A DNA stretch of 64,000 bases from Mycobacterium lentiflavum (GCF_022374895.2 NZ_CP092423.2:744001-808000), one strand, 5' to 3'; positions 40,608 to 50,280 are shown, counted from the first letter of the stretch. The notes: generated by a model from the sequence alone, not told the origin. Made by a program: numbers and translations.

Positions 40608-41287
40608 CCAGTGTGCTGATCGTGGAGGACGAGGAGTCGCTTGCCGATCCACTGGCCTTCTTGCTGCGCAAGGAAGGCTTTGAAGCCACCGTGGTGACCG
40701 ATGGGTCAGCGGCGCTGTCCGAGTTCGACCGTGCCGGCGCGGACATCGTGCTGCTTGATCTGATGCTGCCGGGCATGTCGGGCACCGACGTGTGCAAGCA
40801 GTTGCGCGCTCGCTCCAGCGTGCCGGTGATCATGGTGACGGCCCGCGACAGCGAGATCGACAAGGTGGTCGGCTTGGAGCTCGGCGCCGACGACTATGTG
40901 ACCAAGCCCTATTCGGCGCGCGAGTTGATTGCCCGGATCCGGGCGGTGTTGCGCCGGGGCGGCGACGACGACTCCGAGATCAGTGACGGCGTATTGGAAT
41001 CCGGTCCGGTCCGGATGGACGTCGAGCGGCACGTCGTTTCGGTCAACGGCGACACAATCACGTTGCCGCTCAAGGAGTTTGACCTGCTCGAGTACCTGAT
41101 GCGCAACAGCGGCCGGGTACTGACCCGTGGACAGCTGATCGATCGGGTGTGGGGCGCGGACTACGTCGGCGACACCAAGACGCTCGACGTCCACGTCAAG
41201 CGGCTGCGGTCCAAGATCGAAGCCGACCCCGCCAACCCGGTGCATCTGGTGACGGTGCGCGGGCTGGGCTACAAGCTCGAAGGCTAG
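40604..41287 (+). CDS. regX3: Response regulator RegX3
   Basis: 227-residue OmpR/PhoB-type regulator. The receiver domain has the acidic pair in VEDEES, phosphoacceptor D52 (LLDLMLPG), T79-region VMVTA and K101-region TKPYS; the winged-helix domain (about residues 130-227) ends GLGYKLEG. It activates phosphate-starvation genes and represses or modulates ESX-5 secretion in mycobacteria. The last 69 bases of the gene are duplicated in degenerate form at 41992-42059, beyond the neighbouring NUDIX gene. Confidence 0.97.
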   Translation: MTSVLIVEDEESLADPLAFLLRKEGFEATVVTDGSAALSEFDRAGADIVLLDLMLPGMSGTDVCKQLRARSSVPVIMVTARDSEIDKVVGLELGADDYVTKPYSARELIARIRAVLRRGGDDDSEISDGVLESGPVRMDVERHVVSVNGDTITLPLKEFDLLEYLMRNSGRVLTRGQLIDRVWGADYVGDTKTLDVHVKRLRSKIEADPANPVHLVTVRGLGYKLEG

Positions 41288-41340
41288 CTCGCAGCAGGCT
41301 CTCGTTGGCCCGCTTTCGTTGTCGCTCAGCATTTTTCGTT

Positions 41341-41407
41341 GAGTGTGCACTGAGGGCGGGGACTCCGAGCGATTTCTCGCCCAGCGCGCACGCTCAACGC
41401 CCTGGAT
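41341..41407. repeat. Interspersed inverted-repeat element, copy 2
   Basis: 67 bases that begin GAGTGTGCACTGAGGGCGG and end CGCACGCTCAACGCCCT plus GGATG, the same ends as the copy at 29203-29288, with a shorter, different middle. It lies between convergent regX3 and the NUDIX gene. The ends form an imperfect inverted repeat. A worn partial copy of the left end seems to be present at about 41932-41952. Confidence 0.6.
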
Positions 41408-41420
41408 GCGCACTGGGGCC

Positions 41421-41897
41421 CTAGGGGCTGTTGGAGTCGAACATCGTCGGCTCCTCGTCGGCCGCGGCTATCTCGATGCGCCGACGCATGTTCGCTGTCA
41501 TCGGTGGGAGCTCGTCGAGATCGAACCACCTCGCCTCGGTGCTCTCGTCGTCGGCCGCATACGGCTCCCCGGATAGCCACTTCATCCGAAACACGTGATC
41601 CAGGTATTGCGCGTGATCGCCGTTGGCGTGCACCGTCGGCTGGCCGACATGGACCCAGGCGAGTCGGACGGCCCGCACCCGAACCCCGGCTTCTTCGAGC
41701 ACTTCGCGCACAGCGCAATCCGCTGGATTCTCGCCCGGTTCCACGATTCCCGTCACCGCTGTCCAGGCGCCGTTGTCCGATCGCTTCACCAACAGAACTT
41801 TGTGGTCATGAATGGTGACGGCGGTAACACCGGGCAACCACAACGGCGCATGGCCAATCGCGCGACGCAACTCAACGATGAAGTCGGGAACCGGCAC
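41421..41897 (-). CDS. NUDIX hydrolase
   Basis: 158-residue protein with a complete NUDIX box (about residues 50-72: GIVEPGENPADCAVREVLEEAGV-like, with the REVLEEAG core). It should hydrolyse a nucleoside-diphosphate-linked substrate; the N-terminal segment VPDFIVELRRAIGHAPLWLPG recalls actinobacterial NUDIX proteins of unknown substrate. The GTG at 41897 is chosen because it has an AGGAAGG just upstream and because the extension before it has no NUDIX similarity. It lies where M. tuberculosis has a GMC oxidoreductase gene, and is flanked on both sides by copies of the regX3 3' end. Confidence 0.84.
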   Translation of the reverse strand: MPVPDFIVELRRAIGHAPLWLPGVTAVTIHDHKVLLVKRSDNGAWTAVTGIVEPGENPADCAVREVLEEAGVRVRAVRLAWVHVGQPTVHANGDHAQYLDHVFRMKWLSGEPYAADDESTEARWFDLDELPPMTANMRRRIEIAAADEEPTMFDSNSP

Positions 41898-41991
41898 ACA
41901 CCTTCCTAACACAGGATCTCGACCTGGGCGCGAGTGTGTGCGCAGGGCGTGGATCGTCTCCTGGGCCGTCGAGATGCACGCCCGCTCAGCG

Positions 41992-42059
41992 CAAGCCGAC
42001 CCGGCAACCCAGTGCACCTGGTGACGGTGCGCGGGCTGGGCGACAAGCTCGAAGGCTAG
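41992..42059 (+). pseudogene. Degenerate duplicate of the regX3 3' end
   Basis: Aligned with 41219-41287 (the last 22 codons and stop of regX3), this stretch matches at about 63 of 69 positions, with one deleted base that breaks the frame and five substitutions. The final part, from the codons for VTVRGLG to the TAG, is nearly identical. No start or other domain is attached. It is a direct repeat of the regX3 end on the far side of the NUDIX gene. Confidence 0.75.
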
Positions 42060-42104
42060 GCGCTCGCCTGCCGTATAGCTTCGGGTAGCGACGGCGGGAC
42101 CCGC

Positions 42105-42200
42105 GTCGTGTCGGTCGATGGTGAAGCATTTACGTTGTCGCTCAATGATTTCGATTTGATTCGAGCGCTAGTCGTTCGTTTGTCGTATCGCAACGATCTC
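42105..42200 (+). pseudogene. Decayed response-regulator DNA-binding-domain fragment
   Basis: The frame from 42108 reads VSVDGEAFTLSLNDFDLIRAL, matching the first beta strands and first helix of OmpR-type winged helices (in RegX3: [20 protein letters not shown]). It then loses similarity. DNA similarity to regX3 is weaker than for the tail duplicate, and the fragment is AT-richer than its surroundings. The order (tail fragment first, inner fragment second) suggests remnants of a second regX3-like gene or a rearranged duplicate. Confidence 0.5.
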
Positions 42201-42242
42201 AAACATGTTGTGGCACAGAGGTCGATCGCACGATGTTGGGCC

Positions 42243-42368
42243 ATGGCGGCTGAGCTTGCTGGAGTCGGCTCTGCACTGCGGCAGTGCCGTGCGCGGACCC
42301 ACGCGGCAGTGGTGTGCCCGAGGTGCGCGCACCTAATGCCGCCGAAAGAATCGAAGCTCGGTGTTTAG
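42243..42368 (+). pseudogene. Possible PE-domain remnant upstream of the PPE gene
   Basis: The frame contains MAAELAGVGSALRQ followed by ARTHAAV, similar to the middle of PE domains (AxxLAGIGSxLxxANAAAA). The rest of a PE domain is missing and the frame stops at 42366-42368. PE genes commonly sit directly upstream of PPE genes, which supports the reading, but similarity covers only about 20 residues. The following 258 bases (42369-42626) are AT-rich and probably carry the PPE promoter. Confidence 0.35.
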
Positions 42369-42626
42369 CTTTTGGTAACGGTAAAATCAACGGCCCGACA
42401 CCAGAATTAAGCCAGAAGAAATGTGGCTTAAAAATGCGTTAAACGGCGACAAACTCGCTGCCGACCGCTGGCGATCGTCCCCGAAATGACAGTGCCGCCG
42501 AGCATTTCACGGGTCCACCCCATGGTTACCGCGGAGCTTAAGCATGCTTTCACTAGGCGTTCACGTGTGCCGCGTTAATGTACTCGTGTCGAAAATCGCC
42601 GCGCTTAACTCGAAAAGAGGCAAGCC

Positions 42627-44465
42627 ATGGACTTTGCGCTGATGCCTCCGGAGATCAATTCCGGTCTCATGTACAGCGGCCCCGGGTCGGGACCAATGCT
42701 GGCGGCAGCGGCGGGCTGGGACGCGGTGGCCGTCGAGTTGGAGTCGACCGCGAGCGGCTGCGCGTCGGAGGTCTCGGCGCTGACCGGCCAAGCGTGGTTG
42801 GGCCCATCGTCGATGATGATGAGCGACGCGGCCACGTCCTATGTGGACTGGTTGTCTGCTGCCGCCGCTCAGGCCGGGGAAACCGCAGCGCAGGCCTACG
42901 CGGCAGCGGCGGTCTACGACGAGGCGTTCGCGATGACGGTGCCCCCGCAGCTCGTCGCGGCCAACCGGCTGCAGTTGATGGTGTTGGTCGCGACCAATTT
43001 TTTGGGGCAGAACACCCCGGCGATCGCGGCCTGCGAAGCCCAGTACGCCGAGATGTGGGTTCAGGACGCCACCGCGATGTACAGCTACGCCAGTGCTTCT
43101 GAGTCCGCGAGCGCGCTGAAACCGTTCGACGAGCCGCCGCAAACCACCAATCCGGCCGGGGCGGCTGACCAGGCCAGCGCGGCCGCTCAGGCCGCCGGCA
43201 ATTCCATCGCTGTTGAAACCCAAGCGGAGCTCAACAAGGTTCTCAGTTCGGCGGTCAGCGCCAATATCCAGGTTGTCAATGCCAGCGGCAGCACTATCAC
43301 TGCAACTGTTCCCACCGGCGGCACGGTCAGCCTCGGCCCCGGCGCCAGCCTCGCCGTCAGCCCCGGCAGCACGCTGAGCATCGGCCAAGGCGGCTCACTG
43401 GCCATCGGTCAGGCCAGCTCCGTCACCCTCGGACAGAGCAGCGCCCTCACCATCGGTCAGGCCAGCTCCGTCACCGTCGGCCAGGGGAGCTCGGTGGGGG
43501 CCCTCAGCATCGGCCAAGGTGGCTCATTGACCGTCGGTAGCGCCGGCCCCAACGCCTCCGCCTTGCTCGCCTCCAGCTCAGTCACCGGTTCTGGCCCAGT
43601 CACGGTCGGCACCGGCCCGGGCTCCGTCACCATCGGATCCGGCTCCGTCTCCGTCGGCTCCGGCTCCGTCCAGGTCGCGTCCGGCGGCTCCCTCAGCGTC
43701 GGCTCGGACGCCACCGTGTCGGGCTCCACCGCCACCGCGGCGGCCCCTGGCTCCGTCTCCGTGGGCTCGGGCTCCATCTCCGTCGGCCCCGGCAGCTCGG
43801 TCGCCGTGGCCCACGGTGGCTCCGTCTCCGTCACCTCGGGGTCGGTGAGCGTCGGCTCCGTCGCCCCCGACGGCACGATGGCCTCCAGCTCGTTCACTGT
43901 CGGCCCCGGCTCCGCCGTCTCCGTCGGGGATTCGGCGCACTTCTCGGTCGGTGCCGGGCTGTCATTCGGCACTGGCCCCGGCGCCTCCGTTGACCTGAGC
44001 TACAGCAGCGTCACCATTGCCCCGCAGGGAAGCCTCGACGCCGTGGGCAACCTGAGCGCCCTGAAGAGCAGCCTCGCCGTGGGCACGCATGCGCACCTCG
44101 CGGTCGCCCCTAAAAGCGCAATGGCTCTCAAGGCCAGCGCCCTCGCCGTCCCCCATGACGTCACACTCGCAGTCGGAAATGCCACTGCCCAAGGCAGTTT
44201 GGTCATCGACAACGGCGTCGCCGTCAGCCAGACCGGTATTACCACGGTGCTCGCCGACGGCACCGTCGTCGCGGGCGTCGACCCCAGCCTCGGCGTGTCC
44301 TCCGCTGGCTCGGCCGGCGCGGCGTCGGCACCGACTCTCGGTTCGCTCAGCAGTGTGTCGAGTGCGACAAGCCTGTCCGGAAACGCAGGCCTGTCGGGCC
44401 TCTCGGGAATCCAACCTGACGTCGGTATCAATGGGGCGTTGGACGTACTCGGCAGTGTTGAGTAG
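42627..44465 (+). CDS. PPE-family protein with octapeptide beta-repeat C-terminal domain
   Basis: 612-residue PPE protein. The PPE domain (about residues 1-180) begins [11 protein letters not shown] and has the WLG turn (GQAWLGPSS), the [13 protein letters not shown] helix and [18 protein letters not shown] linker follows to about 225. Residues about 230-475 consist of short repeats of the type [16 protein letters not shown] and then GSVSVGSGS, with alternating hydrophobic and small residues, as in beta-solenoids. The last 140 residues are Ala/Ser/Gly-rich without repeats. There are no MPTR (NxGxGNxG) or SVP motifs. A GAGG ribosome-binding site precedes the ATG. PPE proteins are exported by ESX systems. 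Confidence 0.9.
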   Translation: MDFALMPPEINSGLMYSGPGSGPMLAAAAGWDAVAVELESTASGCASEVSALTGQAWLGPSSMMMSDAATSYVDWLSAAAAQAGETAAQAYAAAAVYDEAFAMTVPPQLVAANRLQLMVLVATNFLGQNTPAIAACEAQYAEMWVQDATAMYSYASASESASALKPFDEPPQTTNPAGAADQASAAAQAAGNSIAVETQAELNKVLSSAVSANIQVVNASGSTITATVPTGGTVSLGPGASLAVSPGSTLSIGQGGSLAIGQASSVTLGQSSALTIGQASSVTVGQGSSVGALSIGQGGSLTVGSAGPNASALLASSSVTGSGPVTVGTGPGSVTIGSGSVSVGSGSVQVASGGSLSVGSDATVSGSTATAAAPGSVSVGSGSISVGPGSSVAVAHGGSVSVTSGSVSVGSVAPDGTMASSSFTVGPGSAVSVGDSAHFSVGAGLSFGTGPGASVDLSYSSVTIAPQGSLDAVGNLSALKSSLAVGTHAHLAVAPKSAMALKASALAVPHDVTLAVGNATAQGSLVIDNGVAVSQTGITTVLADGTVVAGVDPSLGVSSAGSAGAASAPTLGSLSSVSSATSLSGNAGLSGLSGIQPDVGINGALDVLGSVE

Positions 44466-44492
44466 CGGCTGGCGCCGCGGCCAACGCGGCTG

Positions 44493-45428
44493 CTAGCGCA
44501 AACCGACCTCGGCATGCCCCAGCACCGACCAGGTGTGGTCGACGACTCGGTTGCGGCCCTCGCGGTGACTGATCTCGATGCGAACGTCGGCCTGCTCGCT
44601 GTTGGTGCATACCGCGGTGGACCCGTCGGGATCGGTGTATTGCAGGCTCACACAACGTTCCTCGGGCTGGTCGACCCGGATGGACACCTCGCGGTTCCCG
44701 ATGCGTCCCTGGAGATGCCAATGCTCCAGCCCGAGCGTGGTCCGCATCCGAAGCGACGGCAAAGGGCTTGCGGGCCAATCTTTTCCGTCGATGCGGAAGC
44801 GAATGAAGGCCATCGGCGCGAGCCGCCGCAGCCCGGGCCGTTGCGACACCGCGGTGACCACTTCCAGGACGTCACCACCGCCGAGGTCGGCGTGGATCCA
44901 TCCCCAGCGCTTGGCGTTGCCGTGCCCGTAGATATGGGCGACGGCGCCGCGCCAGCCGCCGACGTGATGGGTGGCCGCGTCGATGTTCAGCACTCCGGAG
45001 AAATCGGCGGTGGGTGCTACCACCACCTGGGCGGCGGGCAGCAGCTCGTGCTCCCAAGCCACGCGAGGAAACGTCCACAACGGCCTGCTGGTGTCGGTCC
45101 ACGACAGCTCCCACCCGAAGGATCCTGCCCGACCGGTCAGTCCTTCGGGTCCCACGCGTACGCCACCGGCGTCGAACCAGACCGCGCCGGTCGCGGGTTG
45201 GGCCGGCTCGGGGCCGAACCGCTCGGTCCGCGGCGGGCTGTCGGGCGCAAACCAGGTCGCCCAGCCGTGCGCGTAGGGGGCGCCGCCCTGAGTGGGGGCG
45301 ACCGTCTCGCCGTGAATCCACAGCCCGGCGCGCGTCAGCGGATCGGACAGGGTGGCGTACCAGACCTCGAGCCGACCGGCCTCGCCTCGCCAGCATGGGG
45401 CGGCCGCCGACCGCGTCTCTTCGTCCAC
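44493..45428 (-). CDS. Conserved hypothetical protein, possibly calycin-like (Rv0493c type)
   Basis: 311-residue soluble protein, rich in tryptophan and predicted beta strands, with no signal peptide. Repeated W-containing motifs (GWATWFAPD, GSFGWELSW, KRWGWIHADLGGGD) recall the two-domain calycin fold of CrtC/AttH and tocopherol-cyclase-like proteins, but I cannot confirm this. By position it corresponds to Rv0493c of M. tuberculosis. It starts with GTG and lies 15 bases downstream of the Rv0495c-type gene on the same strand, so the two form a unit. It converges on the PPE gene. Confidence 0.75.
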   Translation of the reverse strand: MDEETRSAAAPCWRGEAGRLEVWYATLSDPLTRAGLWIHGETVAPTQGGAPYAHGWATWFAPDSPPRTERFGPEPAQPATGAVWFDAGGVRVGPEGLTGRAGSFGWELSWTDTSRPLWTFPRVAWEHELLPAAQVVVAPTADFSGVLNIDAATHHVGGWRGAVAHIYGHGNAKRWGWIHADLGGGDVLEVVTAVSQRPGLRRLAPMAFIRFRIDGKDWPASPLPSLRMRTTLGLEHWHLQGRIGNREVSIRVDQPEERCVSLQYTDPDGSTAVCTNSEQADVRIEISHREGRNRVVDHTWSVLGHAEVGLR

Positions 45429-45443
45429 TGCTACCCCTAAGGG

Positions 45444-46229
45444 CTACTCCGCGATTCGGGTCGCCGGGTGGATGGCGATGAGCCCTAATTGGCTGCGGCG
45501 CTTGCACATTGCCGCCAATTCGGCGTAGGCCTTGGAACCGAGGAGCTCGGTGAGTTCGTCGGCCAGGCTTTCCCATACCTGCTTGGCGCCGACGTGTGCA
45601 GCCGGATCGCCGGTGCAGTACCAGTGCAGGTCGGCGCCGCCGGAGCCCCAGCCGCGGCGATCATATTCGGTGATCCAGGTCTTGAGGATCTCCGTGCCGT
45701 CGGGCCGGGTCACCCATTCCTGGCTGCGCCGGATCGGCAACTGCCAGCAAACCTCGGGTTTCATCGTCAGCGGTGCCACGCCCAGCTTGAGTGCCTTGCT
45801 GTGCAGCGCACAGCCGACGCCGCCGGGAAAGCCGGGCCGGTTCAAGAAAATGCACGCGCCTTTATATTTGCGGGTGCGGTGTTGGGGTTGGCCGTCATGT
45901 TCGTCGAGCTCGAGATAACCCTTGCGGCCCAAACCTTTTTCGCGGAATTGCCAATCGGCCGCGGTGAGTTGCTTGACCGCATCGTCCAGGCCGGCGCGGT
46001 CGTCGTCGTCGGACAGAAACGCGCCGTGCGAGCAACACCCGTCATCCGGTCGGCCCGCCACCGTGCCGCGGCAGGCCGGGGTGCCGAACACGCACGTCCA
46101 GCGCGACAGCAACCACGTCAGGTCGGCCGCGATCAAGTGTTCCGGATTGTCCGGATCGAAGAATTCCACCCATTCACGGGCAAAATCCAATTCGACTTCT
46201 TGCCCGGGCTCGGGGTGTGAATTCGCCAC
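45444..46229 (-). CDS. Cysteine-rich conserved hypothetical protein (Rv0495c type)
   Basis: 261 residues from the GTG at 46229; an upstream start up to 46373 cannot be excluded because no clear ribosome-binding site marks either. Conserved cysteines occur in [29 protein letters not shown] and [12 protein letters not shown], a spacing reminiscent of iron-sulfur or zinc-binding proteins such as the DUF3109/YkgJ type. Function unknown. The gene diverges from ppx1 and is conserved beside it in mycobacteria. Confidence 0.8.
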   Translation of the reverse strand: MANSHPEPGQEVELDFAREWVEFFDPDNPEHLIAADLTWLLSRWTCVFGTPACRGTVAGRPDDGCCSHGAFLSDDDDRAGLDDAVKQLTAADWQFREKGLGRKGYLELDEHDGQPQHRTRKYKGACIFLNRPGFPGGVGCALHSKALKLGVAPLTMKPEVCWQLPIRRSQEWVTRPDGTEILKTWITEYDRRGWGSGGADLHWYCTGDPAAHVGAKQVWESLADELTELLGSKAYAELAAMCKRRSQLGLIAIHPATRIAE

Positions 46230-46403
46230 GGATGCAACGTTAGACCAAAATTCATGTCCGTCGACTCGCGGACACTCGCGCCCGCTGGAGCGCGGATCAG
46301 CCGATCTTGAATTGCTTCCAAGTCGCGTAGGCCGATATCGGATTGTTGTGCTCGTCAGCGGGGCGCAACCCAAAGCGCATCGTCGTCCCGCTAGTTTGTT
46401 TTC

Positions 46404-47420
46404 GTGCGATTAGGCGTGCTCGACGTGGGTAGCAATACGGTCCATCTGCTGGTGGTCGATGCCCACCGCGGTGGGCACCCCACCCCGATGAGTTCGACGA
46501 AGGCCACCTTGCGCTTGGCCGAGGCCACCGACAGTTCGGGAAAGATCACCAAGCGCGGGGCCGAAAAATTGATCTCCACGATCGATGAGTTCGCCAAGAT
46601 CGCCATCAGCTCCGGCTGCGCGGAGCTGATGGCCTTCGCCACCTCCGCGGTCCGCGACGCCGAGAATTCCGACGACGTGCTGTCCCGGGTGCGCAAAGAG
46701 ACCGGTGTCGAGTTGCAAGTGCTGACCGGGGTGGACGAGTCGCGGCTGACCTTCCTGGCGGTGCGCCGCTGGTACGGGTGGAGCGCCGGGCGGATCATCA
46801 ACCTCGATATCGGCGGCGGCTCGCTGGAGCTGTCCAGCGGCGTTGACGAAGAGCCCGAAGTCGCCTTGTCGATGCCGCTGGGTGCCGGCCGGCTGACCCG
46901 CGAGTGGCTGCCCGACGATCCGCCCGGACGGCGCCGGGTGGCGATGTTGCGCGATTGGCTGGACGCAGAGCTGGCCGACGCCAGCGTCGCCGTGCTCGAA
47001 GCTGGCGGCCCGGACCTCGCGGTGGCAACGTCGAAGACGTTCCGGTCGCTGGCCCGGCTCACCGGCGCGGCGCCGTCGGCCGCCGGACCACGTGTCAAGC
47101 GGACGCTGACGGCCAACGGCCTCAGGCAACTCATATCTTTCATATCTAGGATGACCACCGCTGACAGGGCGGAATTGGAAGGAGTCAGCGCCGAGCGGGC
47201 GCCGCAGATCGTGGCGGGCGCTTTGGTGGCGGAGGCGAGTATGCGAGCGCTCTCGATAGAAACAGTGGATATCTGCCCGTGGGCGTTACGGGAAGGTCTC
47301 ATCTTGCGCAAGCTCGACAGCGAAGCCGACGGAACGGCCCTCGTCGAGACGCCGGTGCGTAATGCTGGAGGTCAGGCAGTAGATCGGAACACCCACCGAT
47401 CGAGAGGCGACAAACCATGA
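46404..47420 (+). CDS. ppx1: Exopolyphosphatase / guanosine pentaphosphatase family protein Ppx1
   Basis: 338-residue Ppx/GppA phosphatase with the ASKHA fold: phosphate-1 motif [17 protein letters not shown] at the N terminus, [12 protein letters not shown] at about residue 74, catalytic glutamate in GVDESR and phosphate-2 motif [11 protein letters not shown]. Short Ppx1 enzymes of mycobacteria hydrolyse short polyphosphates. The start is GTG at 46404. The stop overlaps the next gene by 4 bases (ATGA). Confidence 0.93.
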   Translation: MRLGVLDVGSNTVHLLVVDAHRGGHPTPMSSTKATLRLAEATDSSGKITKRGAEKLISTIDEFAKIAISSGCAELMAFATSAVRDAENSDDVLSRVRKETGVELQVLTGVDESRLTFLAVRRWYGWSAGRIINLDIGGGSLELSSGVDEEPEVALSMPLGAGRLTREWLPDDPPGRRRVAMLRDWLDAELADASVAVLEAGGPDLAVATSKTFRSLARLTGAAPSAAGPRVKRTLTANGLRQLISFISRMTTADRAELEGVSAERAPQIVAGALVAEASMRALSIETVDICPWALREGLILRKLDSEADGTALVETPVRNAGGQAVDRNTHRSRGDKP

Positions 47421-48547
47421 CCGGACCACACTCAGAGACCGAAAGCCCCGGTACCCGGCCCATCTCGGTGGCCGAACTGCTGGCCAGGAACGGAACCATC
47501 GGCGCCCCGGCGGTCACCCGACGCCGGCGCCGCCGGCGCGGCGACAGCGACACGGTCACCGTCGCCGAGCTGACCGGCGAGATTCCCGTCATCCGTGACG
47601 ACGACGAGCACGGCGAGACAACACCCGAGGCCAATGGGGCCGTCGAGGTCGCCCAACCCGAGGCCGAGGTCGAAGCGGCGCCCGAACCCGGCTCGCAAGC
47701 CGTCGTCGCCGAACCGGTCACCGAGGACGGGCCCAAGCCGGTGGCCAGGCCCGAGCCGGTCACGGAGGACCGGCCTAAGCCGGTGGCCAGGCCCGAGCCG
47801 GCGGCCAGGCCCGAGCCGGCGGCCAGGCCCGAGCCCCGGTGGCCCAAGTCGCCGCCGCAGCCGCCGCGGGTAGGGCCCGAGCGCAGTGCCTACCCCCGGC
47901 CGCGGCGTCCGGATACATCAGAAGCCGAGCCGCGGACGAAGCCCGCCGGTAAGCCCCAGGCACCCTCCGGAGCCGAGGACATGAGCCCGGATCCGATCGA
48001 GCATTACGCCGACATCCCGGTGGACGTCATGGACTCCGAGGTGCGCGAAGCCGAACCCGCGACCAAGGATTCCGCCTACGTGCGCTCCTACCTGCAGGCG
48101 TCAGATTCGACGCTGTTCGGCGGCCAGACCCTCGCCGACGAAGTGGCCCGGCGGCGCAGCGACGAGCGAGAGAGCGCCGACGCGGACTCGCTGACCTCGG
48201 AAGAGGCGCCCGCCCAAGACGGCGTCGATGCGCCGGCCCGCGCGGACAAGACCAGGGACGTCCACCCGGCGCCCGGCAAACTCGAGGCCCTCTGGCGCGG
48301 CAGCTTGATCGTGTTGCAGTCGATGCTGGCCGTCGCATTCGGCGCCGGGCTCTTCATCGCGTTCGACCAACTGTGGCGATGGAATAGCCTGGTGGCCCTG
48401 GTGCTGTCGGTGCTGGTCATCCTCGGTCTGGTGGCCGGAGTGCGGGTGGTGCGCAAAACCGAGGACATCGCGAGCACGCTGATCGCGGTGGCCGTCGGCG
48501 CGCTGATCACCCTGGGACCGCTGGCGCTCTCGATGCAGTCCGGCTGA
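47417..48547 (+). CDS. Proline-rich membrane protein (Rv0497 type)
   Basis: 376-residue protein with a long charged, proline-rich cytoplasmic region (residues 1-285) and two C-terminal transmembrane helices (about 296-316 and 320-340) followed by a third hydrophobic stretch near the end. Residues about 95-140 are imperfect tandem repeats of VARPEP and AARPEP. The first 35 residues contain a conserved [13 protein letters not shown] segment that looks like a short binding motif. It is coupled to ppx1. Function unknown; the repeat length may vary between strains. Confidence 0.83.
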   Translation: MTGPHSETESPGTRPISVAELLARNGTIGAPAVTRRRRRRRGDSDTVTVAELTGEIPVIRDDDEHGETTPEANGAVEVAQPEAEVEAAPEPGSQAVVAEPVTEDGPKPVARPEPVTEDRPKPVARPEPAARPEPAARPEPRWPKSPPQPPRVGPERSAYPRPRRPDTSEAEPRTKPAGKPQAPSGAEDMSPDPIEHYADIPVDVMDSEVREAEPATKDSAYVRSYLQASDSTLFGGQTLADEVARRRSDERESADADSLTSEEAPAQDGVDAPARADKTRDVHPAPGKLEALWRGSLIVLQSMLAVAFGAGLFIAFDQLWRWNSLVALVLSVLVILGLVAGVRVVRKTEDIASTLIAVAVGALITLGPLALSMQSG

Positions 48548-48563
48548 GCGGTTACCCGCAACA

Positions 48564-49406
48564 GTGCGTCCAGCAATCAAGGTCGGCCTGTCCACGGCCT
48601 CGGTCTACCCGTTGAGGGCCGAGGCGGCATTCGAGTACGCGGCCAGGCTCGGCTACGACGGCGTCGAGTTGATGGTGTGGAGCGAAACGGTCAGCCAGGA
48701 CATCGCCGCCGTCAAGAAGCTGTCGCAGCGCTATCAGGTGCCGGTGCTGTCGGTACACGCGCCCTGCCTGCTGATCTCCCAGCGGGTGTGGGGCTCCAAT
48801 CCGATTCCCAAGCTGGAACGCAGCGTGCGGGCGGCCGAGGAGCTCGGCGCCCAAACCGTCGTCGTGCACCCGCCGTTCCGCTGGCAGCGGCGCTACGCGG
48901 AAGGATTCAGCGAACAGGTGACGGCCCTGGAAGCGTCCAGCGACGTGATGGTCGCGGTGGAGAACATGTTCCCGTTCCGGGCCGACCGCTTCTTCGGGAC
49001 CGACCAGTCGCGGGAACGGATGCGCCGGCGCGGCGGTGGGCCGGGACCGGCGATTTCGGCGTTCTCGCCGTCGTACGACCCGCTGGACGGCAACCACGCG
49101 CACTACACGCTGGACCTGTCGCATACCTCGACCGCCGGCACCGACGCGCTGGAAATGACCGAGCGGATGGGCGCCGGGCTGGTGCATCTGCATCTGTGCG
49201 ACGGCAGCGGCCTGCCCGCCGACGAGCATCTGGTGCCCGGGCGCGGCACCCAACCCACCGCCGAGGTGTGCCAGCTGCTGGCAGCCGGCCATTTCGCCGG
49301 CCACGCCATCCTCGAGGTGTCCACTTCCAGCGCCCGCTCGGCCAGCGAGCGCGAAGCCATGCTCGCCGAATCGCTGCAGTTCGCCCGCACGCATCTGATG
49401 CGCTGA
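48564..49406 (+). CDS. Sugar phosphate isomerase/epimerase-like TIM-barrel protein (Rv0498 type)
   Basis: 280-residue AP-endonuclease-2/xylose-isomerase-like TIM barrel. Candidate metal ligands lie in VLSVHAPCLL, VVVHPPFRWQ, VAVENMFPF (Glu), TLDLSHTS and HLHLCDGSG. The family includes isomerases and epimerases of sugars and inositols, so the substrate is open. Start GTG at 48564, 17 bases after the preceding gene. It is probably cotranscribed with ppx1 and the proline-rich protein gene. Confidence 0.87.
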   Translation: MRPAIKVGLSTASVYPLRAEAAFEYAARLGYDGVELMVWSETVSQDIAAVKKLSQRYQVPVLSVHAPCLLISQRVWGSNPIPKLERSVRAAEELGAQTVVVHPPFRWQRRYAEGFSEQVTALEASSDVMVAVENMFPFRADRFFGTDQSRERMRRRGGGPGPAISAFSPSYDPLDGNHAHYTLDLSHTSTAGTDALEMTERMGAGLVHLHLCDGSGLPADEHLVPGRGTQPTAEVCQLLAAGHFAGHAILEVSTSSARSASEREAMLAESLQFARTHLMR

Positions 49407-49431
49407 CCGCGCCTTGACCCCCCAGGAGACC

Positions 49432-50256
49432 ATGACCGCGCTATTCACCACCGCAATGACGCTGCGGGAGGTCAATCCGGGTGTATTCGAGGGAGAACTC
49501 AACAAGCACTGGACCATCGGTCCCAAGGTGCACGGCGGCGCGATGCTGGCACTGTGTGCCAACGCCGCGCGGCACGCCTGCGCCGAGGCCGGGCACGAAC
49601 CGGTGGCGGTGTCGGCGAGCTTCCTGTGGGCACCCGATCCGGGGCCGATGCGGCTGATCACCTCGATCCGCAAGCGCGGCCGGCGGATCAGCGTCGTCGA
49701 CGTCGAACTCACGCAGGGCGATCGCACCGCCGTCCACGCGGTGGTCAACCTGGGTGAGCCGGAGCACTTCGAACCCGGCGGCGAGACCGCGCCGCTGCTG
49801 TCGGCGAACCCGGTCCTGGACCTGATGGCGCCCGAACCGCCCGACGACATCGAACCGATCGGGCCCGGCCACCCGCTGGCCGGCCTGGTGCATCTGGGCG
49901 AGGGCTGCGATGTGCGGCCGCTGCTGTCGACGCTGGCGCCCAGTACCGACGGCCGGCCCCCGATGCTGCAGATGTGGGCGCGGCCGCGCGGCGTCGCTCC
50001 TGACGGCCTCTTCGCGCTGATGTGCGGCGATCTGTCCGCGCCGGTGACGTTCGCCGTGGAGCGCACCGGCTGGGCGCCTACGATCCAGCTGACCGCCTTC
50101 CTGCGCGCCCTGCCGGCCGATGGCTGGCTGCGCGTGATCTGTACCTGCCTGGAGATCGGCCACGACTGGTTCGACGAAGACCACATCGTCGTCGACAGCT
50201 TGGGCCGACTCGTCGTGCAGTCGCGGCAATTGGCACTGGTGCCTGCGCCCCGGTAG
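49432..50256 (+). CDS. Thioesterase-superfamily protein, double hotdog (Rv0499 type)
   Basis: 274-residue acyl-CoA-thioesterase-like protein (TesB/4HBT-3 type). The N-terminal hotdog has HWTIGPKVHGGAMLALCANAARHA and the second contains RPPMLQMWARPRG and a C-terminal DEDHIVVDSLGRLVVQSRQLAL, typical of this group. It probably cleaves an acyl-CoA. The ATG at 49432 follows AGGAG at short spacing; a TTG at 49414 would add six residues. Confidence 0.84.
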   Translation: MTALFTTAMTLREVNPGVFEGELNKHWTIGPKVHGGAMLALCANAARHACAEAGHEPVAVSASFLWAPDPGPMRLITSIRKRGRRISVVDVELTQGDRTAVHAVVNLGEPEHFEPGGETAPLLSANPVLDLMAPEPPDDIEPIGPGHPLAGLVHLGEGCDVRPLLSTLAPSTDGRPPMLQMWARPRGVAPDGLFALMCGDLSAPVTFAVERTGWAPTIQLTAFLRALPADGWLRVICTCLEIGHDWFDEDHIVVDSLGRLVVQSRQLALVPAPR

Positions 50257-50280
50257 CCAGCAGACGCCACGCTGTCTGCG

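Noticed and set aside
41219..42059. Integrative element with attachment-site duplication around the NUDIX gene
   Set aside because: The repeats flank a single gene, no integrase or other mobile-element gene is present, and the second copy is frameshifted. An old duplication is simpler.
43300..44000. CRISPR-like array in the PPE gene
   Set aside because: The repeats are in frame, of uneven length, without unique spacers, and are part of one intact coding sequence.
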